Source: Paenibacillus dendritiformis (GTDB taxonomy: Bacteria > Bacillota > Bacilli > Paenibacillales > Paenibacillaceae). From it: a stretch of 64,000 nt of DNA. The DNA is taken from positions 4,526,501 through 4,590,500 of the forward strand of contig NZ_AP025344.1 of assembly GCF_021654795.1 (NCBI RefSeq), in the 5' to 3' direction. Numbering within the stretch: the first letter of the stretch is position 1; each line of letters starts with the position of its first letter. The translations under genes and the position numbers were made by a program. The notes under the pieces are model-generated. The model was given only the letters and a program-made list of their open reading frames with translations, was not told the origin of the DNA and made no database searches. Of this stretch, positions 9,402 through 18,440 are shown piece after piece.

Positions 9402-9756
9402 TATTGACCTCCAGTATAATTTTCATTGTTTTTCTGAAAAATCATCACTTTCGCCAAATCGTTTGATCTGTTACAAAATGACTAATGAGTTAATTAATAA
9501 CATTTTCAATAAATAGATGCAGTGCCCGAGAAAACTCAGAAAAAAGCGTTGTCCCGAGCCGGACTCCATACCTGGTTGAACTGTCCTTTCAAGCTATCCC
9601 TTTATGCATTTTTGAGTCTTGGTGTTTTTTTTCGTCGGAGTGTTGTATTTAGGTTGCTGCTCTTATTTCTTGGAGGATATGTCTGAACCGCCCCAATACA
9701 AAGGCGGCAGGCTGAAGTAAAAAGAGCGGATATGGTTGGTTGTATTTGTGTTTGTG
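9402..9756. other. intergenic region upstream of the importer
   Basis: This 355-bp stretch holds no convincing gene. It should contain the importer promoter on the minus strand. An imperfect palindrome, GTTAATTAATAAC, lies at 9489-9501. A GC hairpin (GCCGCC/GGCGGT, about 9692-9711) has no adjacent T-run, so I do not call it a terminator. Confidence 0.5.
9489..9501. promoter_or_regulatory. candidate operator upstream of importer
   Basis: GTTAATTAATAAC is an inverted repeat 88 bp before the binding-protein start. It resembles the arms of the perfect palindrome in front of the ROK gene, although the arm spacing differs by about 2 bp. It is a candidate ROK-repressor site only. Confidence 0.3.
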
Positions 9757-10935
9757 TCATTTTTTTACGTTTGCAGATGATGAAAAAGCTTCGAGCGCGC
9801 AATGGATCGCCCCGATAAGTCCCGCCTGATCCCCAAGGGCCGCCATTTTGATCGGAGGAACGGAAGGAACCCAATCGTTGAGCCATTGCCGGATGGCAGC
9901 GATCCCATCGTCCCCGATATGCAGCATTTCTCCGCTCAGAATCAGCAGCTCCGGATCCATGACGCTCGTCAGATTGGCAATGCCATAGGTCCAGTGCCGG
10001 CAGACGTCGTCGAGCAGTCTTCGGGCCCCTTCATTCCCGCGGCCCGCATGGTCGACGATCTGCTTCATAATGCTCGTATCGTCGTCGATCGCAGGGAGGA
10101 CGCCTCTAGCCTTGTCACGGATCGCGCGTACGGAATAATTCCGTTCGAATACGCCGTACTCTCCTTTGGCCTGCTTCCCGACGGGGCCGATGACCATATA
10201 ACCAATCTCGCCGCTCGCTTCCCTGGCTCCCCGGTAGAGCTGCCCGTCGATCATGATTCCGGCGCCGATGCCGGTGCCCGCATACATATACACCAGATTG
10301 GAATGCCCGACTCCGATCCCCTTGTAAAATTCCCCAAGCGTCATCAGATTCACGTCATTCTCAATCGCGACGGGCAGGCCCAGGACGGCCTCGATTTCCC
10401 GCTGCACCGGCAGTCCCATCCACCCCGTGCTCGGCGCGTAGCTTACCGTTCCGGAGCTTCGGCGGGTAATGCCGGGCAGTCCGAGCCCCATGCCCAGCAG
10501 CCATTCCTTGCGGAATCCGCTCTCGTCAAGCAGGGCCGCTATTCCTTCCTCAATGCTCCGGATGGCCGCTTCCCCATTCATCGGAGGCGAAAGGCATGTC
10601 GTGCGCTGGACAAGAAGTTCTCCTCGCAGATTGGCAACGGCCAATTGCAGGGTGCTGCCTTCGAACACCGCGCCGATGACGCCGTATGCTTGAAAGTTAT
10701 ATTCCAGAAGAATCGGTTTTCTGCCCCCTGTCGATTCTCCGAACCCCACTTCGTTGATTAACCCTTCCGCAATCATCTCATCGACCAATGCGGAGACGCA
10801 CGGACGGCTCAGCTCCGTTAATTTGGCCAAATCGGCTCTCGATACACGCGGATGCTCCCGCAGCTGATGAAGAATGCCTTCCCGGTTCATTTGCTTCACC
10901 AGCTTGGCATTTCCCGTCTGGCCCTTGCCAATCAA
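9757..10935 (-). CDS. ROK-family transcriptional repressor
   Basis: The 392-residue protein has an N-terminal winged helix-turn-helix (RADLAKLTELSRPCVSALVDE, about residues 32-52) joined to a ROK sugar-kinase-like domain with GAGTGIGAGI-type glycine loops and the IENDVN catalytic-Asp motif. The CxCGxxGC zinc cluster usual in this family is absent: the equivalent stretch reads GPVGKQAKGEYGVFE. The TTG at 10935 was chosen because AAAGGAGGG ends 6 bases before it; an upstream TTG (10956) lies before this ribosome-binding site. ROK repressors such as XylR and NagC bind palindromes and release DNA on sugar binding. A perfect palindrome and a cre lie just upstream, so autoregulation and catabolite control are likely. 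The target may be the adjacent importer. Confidence 0.88.
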   Translation of the reverse strand: MIGKGQTGNAKLVKQMNREGILHQLREHPRVSRADLAKLTELSRPCVSALVDEMIAEGLINEVGFGESTGGRKPILLEYNFQAYGVIGAVFEGSTLQLAVANLRGELLVQRTTCLSPPMNGEAAIRSIEEGIAALLDESGFRKEWLLGMGLGLPGITRRSSGTVSYAPSTGWMGLPVQREIEAVLGLPVAIENDVNLMTLGEFYKGIGVGHSNLVYMYAGTGIGAGIMIDGQLYRGAREASGEIGYMVIGPVGKQAKGEYGVFERNYSVRAIRDKARGVLPAIDDDTSIMKQIVDHAGRGNEGARRLLDDVCRHWTYGIANLTSVMDPELLILSGEMLHIGDDGIAAIRQWLNDWVPSVPPIKMAALGDQAGLIGAIHCALEAFSSSANVKK

Positions 10936-10965
10936 TTCACTCCCTCCTTTCTGCAAGACTGGTAG

Positions 10966-10986
10966 TTTGTTAAAGTAATTAACAAA
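10966..10986. promoter_or_regulatory. palindromic operator of the ROK repressor
   Basis: TTTGTTAA and TTAACAAA form perfect 8-bp inverted arms around a 5-bp spacer. The site lies between the promoter at 11001-11030 and the ribosome-binding site of the ROK gene. Its form and place match XylR/ROK-type operators, so autorepression is the simple reading. Confidence 0.7.
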
Positions 10987-11000
10987 GTTTGGATGCCTCC

Positions 11001-11030
11001 ATTTTATTGTATCCGCTTACAAGGTGTCAA
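11001..11030 (-). promoter_or_regulatory. sigma-A promoter of the ROK gene
   Basis: On the minus strand TTGACA (11025-11030) and TAAAAT (11001-11006) are separated by 18 bp. The spacer contains a cre-like sequence, and the palindromic operator follows 14 bp downstream of the -10 element. Confidence 0.65.
11008..11021 (-). promoter_or_regulatory. cre (CcpA site) in the ROK promoter
   Basis: TGTAAGCGGATACA on the minus strand matches the cre consensus TGNAARCGNWWNCA and lies between the -35 and -10 elements, where bound CcpA would block transcription. Confidence 0.6.
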
Positions 11031-11110
11031 CCCTATTTTTCCTGCTCAGTTACTCCGTTCATCGTTCCTGTTCTCATCCGGTTGTTCGTCCGGCCGTTCA
11101 ATCCTTTCCC

Positions 11111-11144
11111 GAAAAACAGCCGATGACAGCGGTCATCGGCTGTT
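11111..11144 (-). terminator. intrinsic terminator of the beta-propeller gene
   Basis: AACAGCCGATGAC pairs perfectly with GTCATCGGCTGTT around a 4-base loop. On the minus strand the stem is followed by TTTTT. It lies 33 bp after the stop codon at 11177. Confidence 0.9.
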
Positions 11145-11176
11145 GCATCCTGCGAGAAGCAAACGAAAGGCAAGGA

Positions 11177-13867
11177 TTAGCGAGTCTTGCCCGTAATCTT
11201 AATTTTGTTGACATTGGCCTGATCGATGTAATAAATATGCTCGTTGCCCTGAGCGTCCTCGGCCAGCGTCATGAAGGCGATCTCCTGGAATGTGCTGCCG
11301 TTATCCTCGGAGAGCGTGACATGCTCCAGCGTCTCCGGATCGATGACGGTAATCCGATCCGCCAGATCGATGTACAGCAGGCCATCCTGCCCCCAATGCG
11401 GATGATATGGACGCCAGAAGCCGTAATTTTTCACATGCGGATATATGTTTTTATAATCAAGAACGCGGTACGTCACCGGGTCGAGCTTGAAGATGATCCC
11501 GTCGACGCCTCCCCATACGTTCCCGTCCGGCCCGATCGTCAAGCCGCTAATCATGACGGGCTGATCCAGTTCGGGAATATCCAGCGCAAATTCCGTTATC
11601 TTTTCTTTTTTGGCGACGTCCCAGACGAACATTTTTGCGGTTTTTTCGGTTGCCCCGATGCCAAGCCCGCCAAAGACGGTGGTCGACCCGAATATTTTCC
11701 CGTCCTTATAGGCCAGACCGTTAATGCTCTGATTGCGGACGATATTCCGGTACACTTCCTTCTGACCCGTACCCGGATAGTAGAGCGTAAGCGCGCCGCC
11801 TAATTTGCCGTAATCGGGGATCGTGCCGATCATGATAAAATCATCCGCCGCCCGCATCACATAAGGCCGATCCTGTTCCGAGCCGATCTGGAATACCGTC
11901 TTCGCTTGGGGAACCGGCTGTGTCGTATCCACGGAATAAATATGTCCTCCCGGATAAATGCCGAAATACATATCGGTGCCGTAAGCGGCCATGCCCTCCG
12001 CCTGCCCGAGGCTGAACGTCTTGAACGTGTCGGTCCGCGGGTCGAACTGAACGCCGATCCCGCCCGGATAACCGCTCATGTATACGTTGCCGTCCGGTCC
12101 GTTCTCCATATTGTGAAGCGGATTGGCCGAGCCCTGGACGACGGAAGGAAGCGTCTTGCCCGTCTCCGCGTCCACATTGAATACGGAGGTCTTGCCGTCG
12201 CGCTGCATCGTGACGAACGACTTACCCGGGAAGGCCGGATCGTCGCGGAACTCGACCCAGGCGGCGCCGCGGAAGGAGGTGCCGTAGCGCATCGAGGTCA
12301 TCCGCGCTTCGAACGTAGTCAGATCGATCTCGGTGATGACTCCGTTGGCGGGAACATACACTTTGCCGTCCTTCGTCACGAGCTGGTTGAAGGAGAATAC
12401 GCCAGCGCCCTGCGTACCGCCGATGTTTTTGCCGACGACATGCGGCAGCCACTCTCCCCGATCGAGATCATAGAACAGCAAGGCCATCTGCGGATCGCCG
12501 AACTTCACCAGCAAATAACGATCGACGATCGCCATATCGTAGGCGAACGGCACATCTGCCGGATTCACGCCAAGCAGCCCCGCGACCGGTCCGGAAATGA
12601 CCTCCTTCTCGCCGCTCTCCGCATTGAGCTTGACGATCGCGCCCGTGGATCCGATCCCCGCGTAAATATAGCCGTTGTGATAGGCCATCGACCGCACATA
12701 TTCCTGATTGCCCATCATGCGGCCATAATCGCGATAAGTTTTCGCTACCGGATCGTACTTGAATACTTTGCCTTGCTGGAAGGTGCCGCCATACACATTG
12801 CCCTTCTCGTCGGTGACGAGCGACCAGATCGATTTCTCGCCCGGTAGCGGCTCGCCCAGGCTGCTCACCGTCTTCGTCCGCGGGGAGTAGCTCCACAACT
12901 CTCCCCGGTTGCTGCCCGTCATTATCGCCGCGATATAGACGGTTCCATCCGGGGCGATCGTATGGCGCCACACCGTATGAACCCCATCCAACGGGAACGA
13001 CCGGAGCAGCTTGTTGCTCTCGATATCCACGACGCTGAACACGGCCGTATCGCCCTGCGCGGTCGAGTACATCGTGGCCCGCCCGTCCTCTACGCCGGCG
13101 ACGGCATCGTTGATCGCGACCGTGAAGACGGGAATGCCCAGATCAACCGGCTGAGCAAAGGTTCTGCCCTTGAAGCTGATATCTCCGGCCGGCGGCTCGC
13201 CCGGCGATGTCTTCGGATAGGTCACCTCGAAGTCATCGTAATAGACTTCCGCCATCTGGTACTTGTTGACCGAGGCGAAAATGCGGGCCGTCGCCGCACC
13301 CGCAGGCGCTGTGCCCGACACTTGCACCTTCTGCCATTCGCCGTAGCCTGTTGACACATGCTGAAGCATATCGTCGCCGACCTGTTTGCCGTTGGCATCA
13401 TAATAGCGGAACAGCAGACTGGCGCTGCCGCTCTTCAGCAGCATCATGACCGAGCCGGTATAGGTCGCGCCCGGTTCGACAGCCAGCGGATCGCTCTGGA
13501 CCGCGACGGCATGATCGCGGCTCGTATCGGTAATCTTCAAGCTGCGCTTGCCGCGGTACGCTTCTTCCCTGCTGATCTCATGGCTGACCGCGCCTTCCAC
13601 GCTGGCGAATATCGATGTCCAGCCCGGAATCGAGTCCTTCGCTGTCTGCTGCTCGAAGCCGGGATTTTTCAGAGGCAGCGCCTTCGCCTCGGAGCGGGTC
13701 TCTCCCTTGCCTTTATTGCCGGTTGCGGCTGTGGTCGCTGTCGCTTGATTATTAACAGCTCCCACTGCTTCAGCCCCGACGGCATCGCCGCATGTCAACA
13801 CAGCCATCAGTACGGCCAGCACGGCGCTAATTCGGCTGAACCGCTTGCTTCTCCACGGTACCATCAT
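11177..13867 (-). CDS. secreted protein with carbohydrate-binding-like module and beta-propeller
   Basis: The 896-residue protein starts with a signal peptide (about residues 1-32, ending GDAVGAEA). A CBM4/9-like jelly-roll region follows (about 65-215; LKNPGFEQ at its start and YYDDFEVTYP at its end), as found in many extracellular carbohydrate-active proteins. Residues 230-890 contain repeated blade-like units (GKVYVPANG, DGNVYMSGYPGG, DGNVWGGVDG, YKDGKIFGST) typical of NHL/SMP-30-type beta-propellers. No catalytic motif is evident. Polysaccharide lyase or sugar-binding roles are possible. GGAGGGG lies 4 bases before the ATG and a cre 54 bp upstream points to carbon catabolite control. Confidence 0.7.
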   Translation of the reverse strand: MMVPWRSKRFSRISAVLAVLMAVLTCGDAVGAEAVGAVNNQATATTAATGNKGKGETRSEAKALPLKNPGFEQQTAKDSIPGWTSIFASVEGAVSHEISREEAYRGKRSLKITDTSRDHAVAVQSDPLAVEPGATYTGSVMMLLKSGSASLLFRYYDANGKQVGDDMLQHVSTGYGEWQKVQVSGTAPAGAATARIFASVNKYQMAEVYYDDFEVTYPKTSPGEPPAGDISFKGRTFAQPVDLGIPVFTVAINDAVAGVEDGRATMYSTAQGDTAVFSVVDIESNKLLRSFPLDGVHTVWRHTIAPDGTVYIAAIMTGSNRGELWSYSPRTKTVSSLGEPLPGEKSIWSLVTDEKGNVYGGTFQQGKVFKYDPVAKTYRDYGRMMGNQEYVRSMAYHNGYIYAGIGSTGAIVKLNAESGEKEVISGPVAGLLGVNPADVPFAYDMAIVDRYLLVKFGDPQMALLFYDLDRGEWLPHVVGKNIGGTQGAGVFSFNQLVTKDGKVYVPANGVITEIDLTTFEARMTSMRYGTSFRGAAWVEFRDDPAFPGKSFVTMQRDGKTSVFNVDAETGKTLPSVVQGSANPLHNMENGPDGNVYMSGYPGGIGVQFDPRTDTFKTFSLGQAEGMAAYGTDMYFGIYPGGHIYSVDTTQPVPQAKTVFQIGSEQDRPYVMRAADDFIMIGTIPDYGKLGGALTLYYPGTGQKEVYRNIVRNQSINGLAYKDGKIFGSTTVFGGLGIGATEKTAKMFVWDVAKKEKITEFALDIPELDQPVMISGLTIGPDGNVWGGVDGIIFKLDPVTYRVLDYKNIYPHVKNYGFWRPYHPHWGQDGLLYIDLADRITVIDPETLEHVTLSEDNGSTFQEIAFMTLAEDAQGNEHIYYIDQANVNKIKITGKTR

Positions 13868-13920
13868 TATTCCCCTCCTTCATGTCTTGACTTGCTGCCG
13901 CGACCGCATTTGCGCTTTGT

Positions 13921-13934
13921 TGTAAGCGTTATCA
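13921..13934. promoter_or_regulatory. cre (CcpA site) upstream of the beta-propeller gene
   Basis: TGTAAGCGTTATCA matches the cre consensus at every fixed position and lies 54 bp before the start codon at 13867, in the promoter zone. It supports a role of that gene in carbohydrate use. Confidence 0.7.
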
Positions 13935-14641
13935 AGAATGCGGTCGGCTTTAACTCGGGATACCTACTACTTTCCGGTAACATGTAACCTGGCAATGAGC
14001 CGCCATTGACTCACGCGCTCTCCTAAACTATAACCTCTCCCGTTGGAACGGCCCTGACCTTACCTTTACCTTCTCCGCATTTGTCTTCCTTGCCATCACC
14101 CGCTAGCTTCGACTCTCAGCGGCCGGATCACCTCCTTTTCATCGATTCAGGTTCTTATGTAGTGCATATACTCCCGCATAAAAACAGATGAGCAACAAAT
14201 GAAATGGAGTATTAGATTACAACTGGTTCATGTCTTCTATATTACTTCGGTTGATGGCGATGTCAATTCGCCGGCGATTTATAGACAGATTAAAGACAGC
14301 GTGAAGGAATCGGGGCAGTCTTAATCCCCGATTGAATGTTCGGGCTGGAAAAAAAAGTATACGAGGAATTCGGCAAAAATATCCAGTGAGGAATTTGGGT
14401 ATTAACTCATATGTCCACCCAAAATCGGCTTCAAATGGAGGAAAATACAGGGAAACGATCTCAGAATCCTTGTTCCGGACAGGGCTGAAACCAAACCCTG
14501 CCGTAAGCTTTACGGCTTTTCTTGAAAATTTAAAGAATTGGACGAAATCACCTCCTCCAACCCGGCACTCCTTGAGCTTATGTTTATTTGTGTAACCGAT
14601 CCATATTGAGGGGAGCATGCAAAATGTATCGGTGGCTAATG
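13935..14641. other. intergenic region without a convincing gene
   Basis: This 700-bp stretch separates the sugar block from the AT-rich peptide island. A 133-codon open frame on the minus strand (14217-14618) matches nothing I recognise and has a low-complexity, hydrophobic and basic composition. I see it as non-coding or a decayed gene. An 8-bp hairpin (AATCGGGG/CCCCGATT, 14318-14343) has no T-run. Confidence 0.5.
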
Positions 14642-15433
14642 CTAATTCGCACTTGCATATCTAGAAATTCCACACTTCCACTGAAAACGAACAACAATCC
14701 CGAATAAGATGAGAAAAAATAGATAAAACACGAAATAGTTAATAGATAAGCTTCCCTTAAGATACTCAGCAGGCAAATTTACAGCCGTGATAACCGGGAA
14801 TACTGTTGATAAAATTATTTGAAGAATTCTTGGATACACCTCTCTTGGACGTGAGGCGAAATCCAGCATATACTCAGGCACTCCTGCTATCTTTTGCGGC
14901 CTATCAACCCAAAATGCAAGACAGATAAACATCTGGTTCAGTAAATAATAGAAAATAACCCCAAGTGCGACAAACAATATGTAAATGAACACATTTAACA
15001 AGTTCAACTCGATTTTTATATAAGGAAGGCAGTAGAAAAATATGAAAGAAGGGATAATCATATTGATTACACTCGGAAAATCCAATTGTTTCATACTACA
15101 TAAAAACAGTGAATCAACAGGGCGCAATAAATCGTAATCAAGTTTCCCATTTAAAATATTCTCCATTAAGTTCTCATGAGAAGCAACAAAAAAGAACTGA
15201 TACAGGTAACTAATAAATTGAAATGTCGATAATAGAACCAGGAAATCATAGATTTCCCACCCTGCAATTGATTCTGTATACTGAAAAAAAACAACCGTTC
15301 CTATTATATCGGCAAATGCGAATAACGTACCAAATATGATAATAAATGTGGAAGTCATTCTATAAGTAAGCATTTGAGCAAGGCTTTGCTTGCCAAGGAG
15401 CTTAAGAAGCGCTATATACCTGGTTGGGTTCAT
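14642..15433 (-). CDS. ABC-2 family exporter permease, second subunit
   Basis: This 263-residue, six-helix membrane protein has the ABC-2 permease type seen in paired large-solute or peptide exporters (PF06182-like). Its pattern includes ENILNGKLDYDLLRPVD in the cytoplasmic region and LPAEYLKGSL before the last helix. Its start overlaps the end of the first permease gene by 4 bp (ATGA), so the two are translationally coupled. With the ATPase at 16178 it should form a heteromeric exporter. In this context it is likely to export the modified peptide or give self-immunity. Confidence 0.82.
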   Translation of the reverse strand: MNPTRYIALLKLLGKQSLAQMLTYRMTSTFIIIFGTLFAFADIIGTVVFFQYTESIAGWEIYDFLVLLSTFQFISYLYQFFFVASHENLMENILNGKLDYDLLRPVDSLFLCSMKQLDFPSVINMIIPSFIFFYCLPYIKIELNLLNVFIYILFVALGVIFYYLLNQMFICLAFWVDRPQKIAGVPEYMLDFASRPREVYPRILQIILSTVFPVITAVNLPAEYLKGSLSINYFVFYLFFLILFGIVVRFQWKCGISRYASAN

Positions 15434-16209
15434 GCGTTTACTCCTTCATATTTACGTAATCCTTTCATGAATAACCATTTATATCCAATCGAGAACACAA
15501 CTAGCCAACAGCATGATAACAGTACATAGTACTGTAAATCATGATACTCTAACTTTCCTTGCAGCAATTTTGTATTAACATATCCAAACAAAGGGAAGGG
15601 AGTAAAATGAATTACCCGAAACCATATAGCAGGCAGTAAATCGAGAGGATACAAATTTCCTCCCAGTATAGCCATCATTGCGTTATAGAGTGGTTTCAAC
15701 GGCCACATCTGAATGAGCCAAAAGCTAAAACAGCTTAAAAAAGCACCGAACATAAACAGTAGCAAAAAGTTGCTTAAAAACAAAAATAAACCGAGTATGT
15801 TCAGAGAGGGCCAAGTCGCTAATCCTGTCGCGAGAAAAATGAGGGTCAGCATTAAAGTGAGTAGAGCATCAATAATTTTACTCCCTAAAAATTGAGCCGC
15901 ACTGTCGGCTAGAAAAGAGTAAGGCCGAATGAGATACATATTAAATACTCCATTTCTTACTAAAGAAGACAGTCGAAAAAAATGAGAAGAAGAAAAAACG
16001 ACACTTATGAACGCGCCGAGCAAAAAATAAGTCACCATATCATCATGATAATATCCATTGATTGGGCCTGATTGATCTATAATTACTATCCAGACAAATA
16101 AACCTACTATCATTTGAATGATCATCAGTACAATACTAGACATGATGTTCCATCGATAAGCGAGCGTTATCAACATATTATTTTTTACTATTATCCAAAA
16201 GGTTTTCAT
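15430..16209 (-). CDS. ABC-2 family exporter permease, first subunit
   Basis: The 259-residue protein has about six membrane helices and is a paralogue in architecture of the following permease (RNGVFNMYLIRPYSFL matches its NGKLDYDLLRPVDSLF). The ATG at 16209 (MKTFW) is chosen because GGAG lies 6 bases before it. The frame is open further upstream, but those starts would sit deep inside the ATPase gene. It still overlaps the ATPase end by about 32 bp. Export or immunity for the RiPP island product is inferred from position. Confidence 0.82.
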   Translation of the reverse strand: MKTFWIIVKNNMLITLAYRWNIMSSIVLMIIQMIVGLFVWIVIIDQSGPINGYYHDDMVTYFLLGAFISVVFSSSHFFRLSSLVRNGVFNMYLIRPYSFLADSAAQFLGSKIIDALLTLMLTLIFLATGLATWPSLNILGLFLFLSNFLLLFMFGAFLSCFSFWLIQMWPLKPLYNAMMAILGGNLYPLDLLPAIWFRVIHFTPFPLFGYVNTKLLQGKLEYHDLQYYVLLSCCWLVVFSIGYKWLFMKGLRKYEGVNA

Positions 16210-17185
16210 TCGCTTCTCCATCTGATAGTAATCTTGTAAATAGCGTATACAGCTTCTCTTCAAAAGGAATATCGTATGTCTGGATATTAGTTACAGTATA
16301 TAACTGTGTAAGTTTTGATAACAGTGTATTCAAATTTTCAGATGCAAGGTGAGTCTCCCATTGTCTATCGCCCGTTTTTTTAAAACCCAAATCAGCTAAC
16401 GATTCATATTGTTTAATTTCTATTTTTAGTGTCATTTCGTGATGATTTTCTTCTTGAAGATGGCCAAGTAGGCCATCATAATGAATCGAGCCTTTATTGA
16501 GAATGATCAACCTTTCTGCAATTTCTTCAATATCTTTTGCATAATGGCTTGTCAGAATAACTGTCGTTCCATATTCACGATTAATTTCCTTAATAAACGA
16601 ACGGATTGATTTTTGACTTGCCATATCTAAACCTATTGTAGGTTCGTCCAGAAGTAGGAGCTTTGGGGAATGGAGAAGGGAAGCTATGATTTCAAACTTC
16701 ATCCGTTCCCCAAGCGATAATTTTCGTACAGGAACTTGAATACAATGTTCAACATTAAGTTTATGCACTAATTCATAAAGCCGCTTTTGAAATGTCACAT
16801 CATCGACTTTGTAGATTTCTTTTAGTACTTGTAACGTATCAATCGGTGGTAAATCCCATGTTAACTGACTTTTCTGACCTAGTACGACTCCTAATTGCCG
16901 TAGAAAATCCGGGTTTTTTTTAAATGGAACATGTCCCATCACTTCAACGGTTCCACTTGTCGGATGAATCAGACCGGACATAATTTTCATCAAGGTTGTT
17001 TTACCCGCCCCATTTGGCCCAAGTAACCCAATCAATTCACCAGCTTGAATGGACAGATCGACCGACTTAATTACTGTTTTGTGTTCGTATTTTCTAAAAA
17101 TAAAATCTTGAAAGGCCCCTTTGAGTCCTTGCCGTTTTCGGTAAGTAATGTAATCATGATTCAAGTTTTGGATATTTATCTCCAT
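16178..17185 (-). CDS. ABC-2 exporter ATPase
   Basis: The 335-residue ATPase has Walker A GPNGAGKT at residues 56-63, a signature LSLGERMK near residue 157 (LSLGE instead of LSGGQ, common in ABC-2 ATPases), Walker B LLLLDEP near 175 and a switch histidine in LTSHYAKD. About 100 residues follow the nucleotide domain. It pairs with the two downstream permeases, with overlapping frames, and starts 25 bp after the YcaO gene. Export or immunity is likely. Confidence 0.9.
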   Translation of the reverse strand: MEINIQNLNHDYITYRKRQGLKGAFQDFIFRKYEHKTVIKSVDLSIQAGELIGLLGPNGAGKTTLMKIMSGLIHPTSGTVEVMGHVPFKKNPDFLRQLGVVLGQKSQLTWDLPPIDTLQVLKEIYKVDDVTFQKRLYELVHKLNVEHCIQVPVRKLSLGERMKFEIIASLLHSPKLLLLDEPTIGLDMASQKSIRSFIKEINREYGTTVILTSHYAKDIEEIAERLIILNKGSIHYDGLLGHLQEENHHEMTLKIEIKQYESLADLGFKKTGDRQWETHLASENLNTLLSKLTQLYTVTNIQTYDIPFEEKLYTLFTRLLSDGEANENLLDNSKK

Positions 17186-17210
17186 AATGTATCTACTCCA
17201 AATGGCTTTA

Positions 17211-18440
17211 TTAAGCGTTTACTAAAATGTTGCGTCCTCGTAATGAGGGTAAAACAAGTGAGCCATGCCTAACCAAATGAAATCTTTCAAGCCCTGGTAT
17301 AATACAATTGACACAAGTTATATCACTCTTGGAAGAGTATAGTACATTAGCATATATTTCAAAACCATTATTAGTAACTTTATTAATGAGAATATTAAGA
17401 TAATCTTCTAAGCTGTCATTATTTATTTTTTCTTCATTTATATTAATCATAATATTATTATTTTTCTCGAATAGACCACCACTAATATCGAAATCTACGC
17501 AGTTTTTATATTTTTTCAATGTTGAAAATTTTTTCAATATTAATTCATCTTCTTTTTTTAACACTTCATAGTATTCGTTATATAGATGATACACCTGTAC
17601 CAGTTCAAGCAATGCTCTTTCAAGTGCATAATATGGAGATAACGAAGCTCCACATCCAATATAAGGTGGCAGGAGGTTTTTGTTTTCCATAACACATAAA
17701 AAAACCGGTATTTGAAAGTCACTGGTAATATCCAATATATAAAAATCTCGCTCTAGCTCACTATGTACGTTATCAATCAAGTATTCTAACTTTTCAGGCA
17801 ATCTTTTTTTGTCAACAATTTTCATAGGTTTTGGGTTTCTTGATATAAATGACTCTAAGAGAAAGCATGAAAAAGCATCACGTTCTATCAATTCACAAAT
17901 TGAATGAACAAGTGCCTCTTCTTTACAGCAACCTATTGCGGTTCCGTTATTAGAAGAATATTTAGAGTAGTTTTTATAAAAAAGATCATCTGGAGGTTGA
18001 TCGATACAATGTGAAGGATTAGTGAGAAAGCTTGGGTAATATATTACATTGCCTTCCTCCCTAAGATCGAAGTACTCCTTTACCGGTACACGATAATCCG
18101 GATAACTTTTCATTAAAAGCTCAAATACCTTTTCGTCCCTTATTGCTTGAGATTGTTCAACTACATGCTGAATTTTCATTTTTTTACTACCGTCTAACAC
18201 TTCATTCTCTGAAATGAAATGTTCTAAAGCTTCATAAAGTGCACTGGCTTTCGATTGATTATCAATACCCTTTCCATTTCCTCTGGTCAGTTCATCGCCA
18301 TTTTTGTATAAAATGCAAATATGGGTTTTGATATATCTTCCAATATCTTTAATAGAGAAATCTAATCCTAACTCTCTAATTTCTTTTAAAGCTGCTTGAA
18401 TTGCATAATCAACGGAAGTGCTTCGCTCAATATTTGTCAT
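17211..18440 (-). CDS. YcaO-domain peptide-modifying enzyme
   Basis: The 409-residue protein has the YcaO ATP-binding blocks: GKGIDNQSKASALYEALEHF near residue 57, then NGTAIGCCKEEALVHSICEL with following IERDAF near residue 165. YcaO enzymes use ATP to activate peptide-backbone amides, giving azolines, thioamides or amidines in RiPPs. The C-terminus ends GRNILVNA and lacks the proline-rich PxPxP tail of azoline-forming YcaOs. No E1/ThiF-like partner, TfuA or dehydrogenase gene is in the island. ATG at 18440 was chosen because GAGGTGG lies 6 bases upstream. It is in the same direction as the candidate precursor, the oxygenase and the exporter. The reaction is unknown; amidine or thioamide formation is possible. 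Confidence 0.88.
   Translation of the reverse strand: MTNIERSTSVDYAIQAALKEIRELGLDFSIKDIGRYIKTHICILYKNGDELTRGNGKGIDNQSKASALYEALEHFISENEVLDGSKKMKIQHVVEQSQAIRDEKVFELLMKSYPDYRVPVKEYFDLREEGNVIYYPSFLTNPSHCIDQPPDDLFYKNYSKYSSNNGTAIGCCKEEALVHSICELIERDAFSCFLLESFISRNPKPMKIVDKKRLPEKLEYLIDNVHSELERDFYILDITSDFQIPVFLCVMENKNLLPPYIGCGASLSPYYALERALLELVQVYHLYNEYYEVLKKEDELILKKFSTLKKYKNCVDFDISGGLFEKNNNIMININEEKINNDSLEDYLNILINKVTNNGFEIYANVLYSSKSDITCVNCIIPGLERFHLVRHGSLVLPSLRGRNILVNA

Noticed and set aside
7803..9407. 534-codon open frame on the plus strand
   Set aside because: Antisense to the ATPase and binding-protein genes, which have full family motifs; composition is typical of a shadow frame.
14217..14618. 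133-codon minus-strand gene
   Set aside because: No ribosome-binding site, no recognisable family and an overlapping open frame on the other strand.
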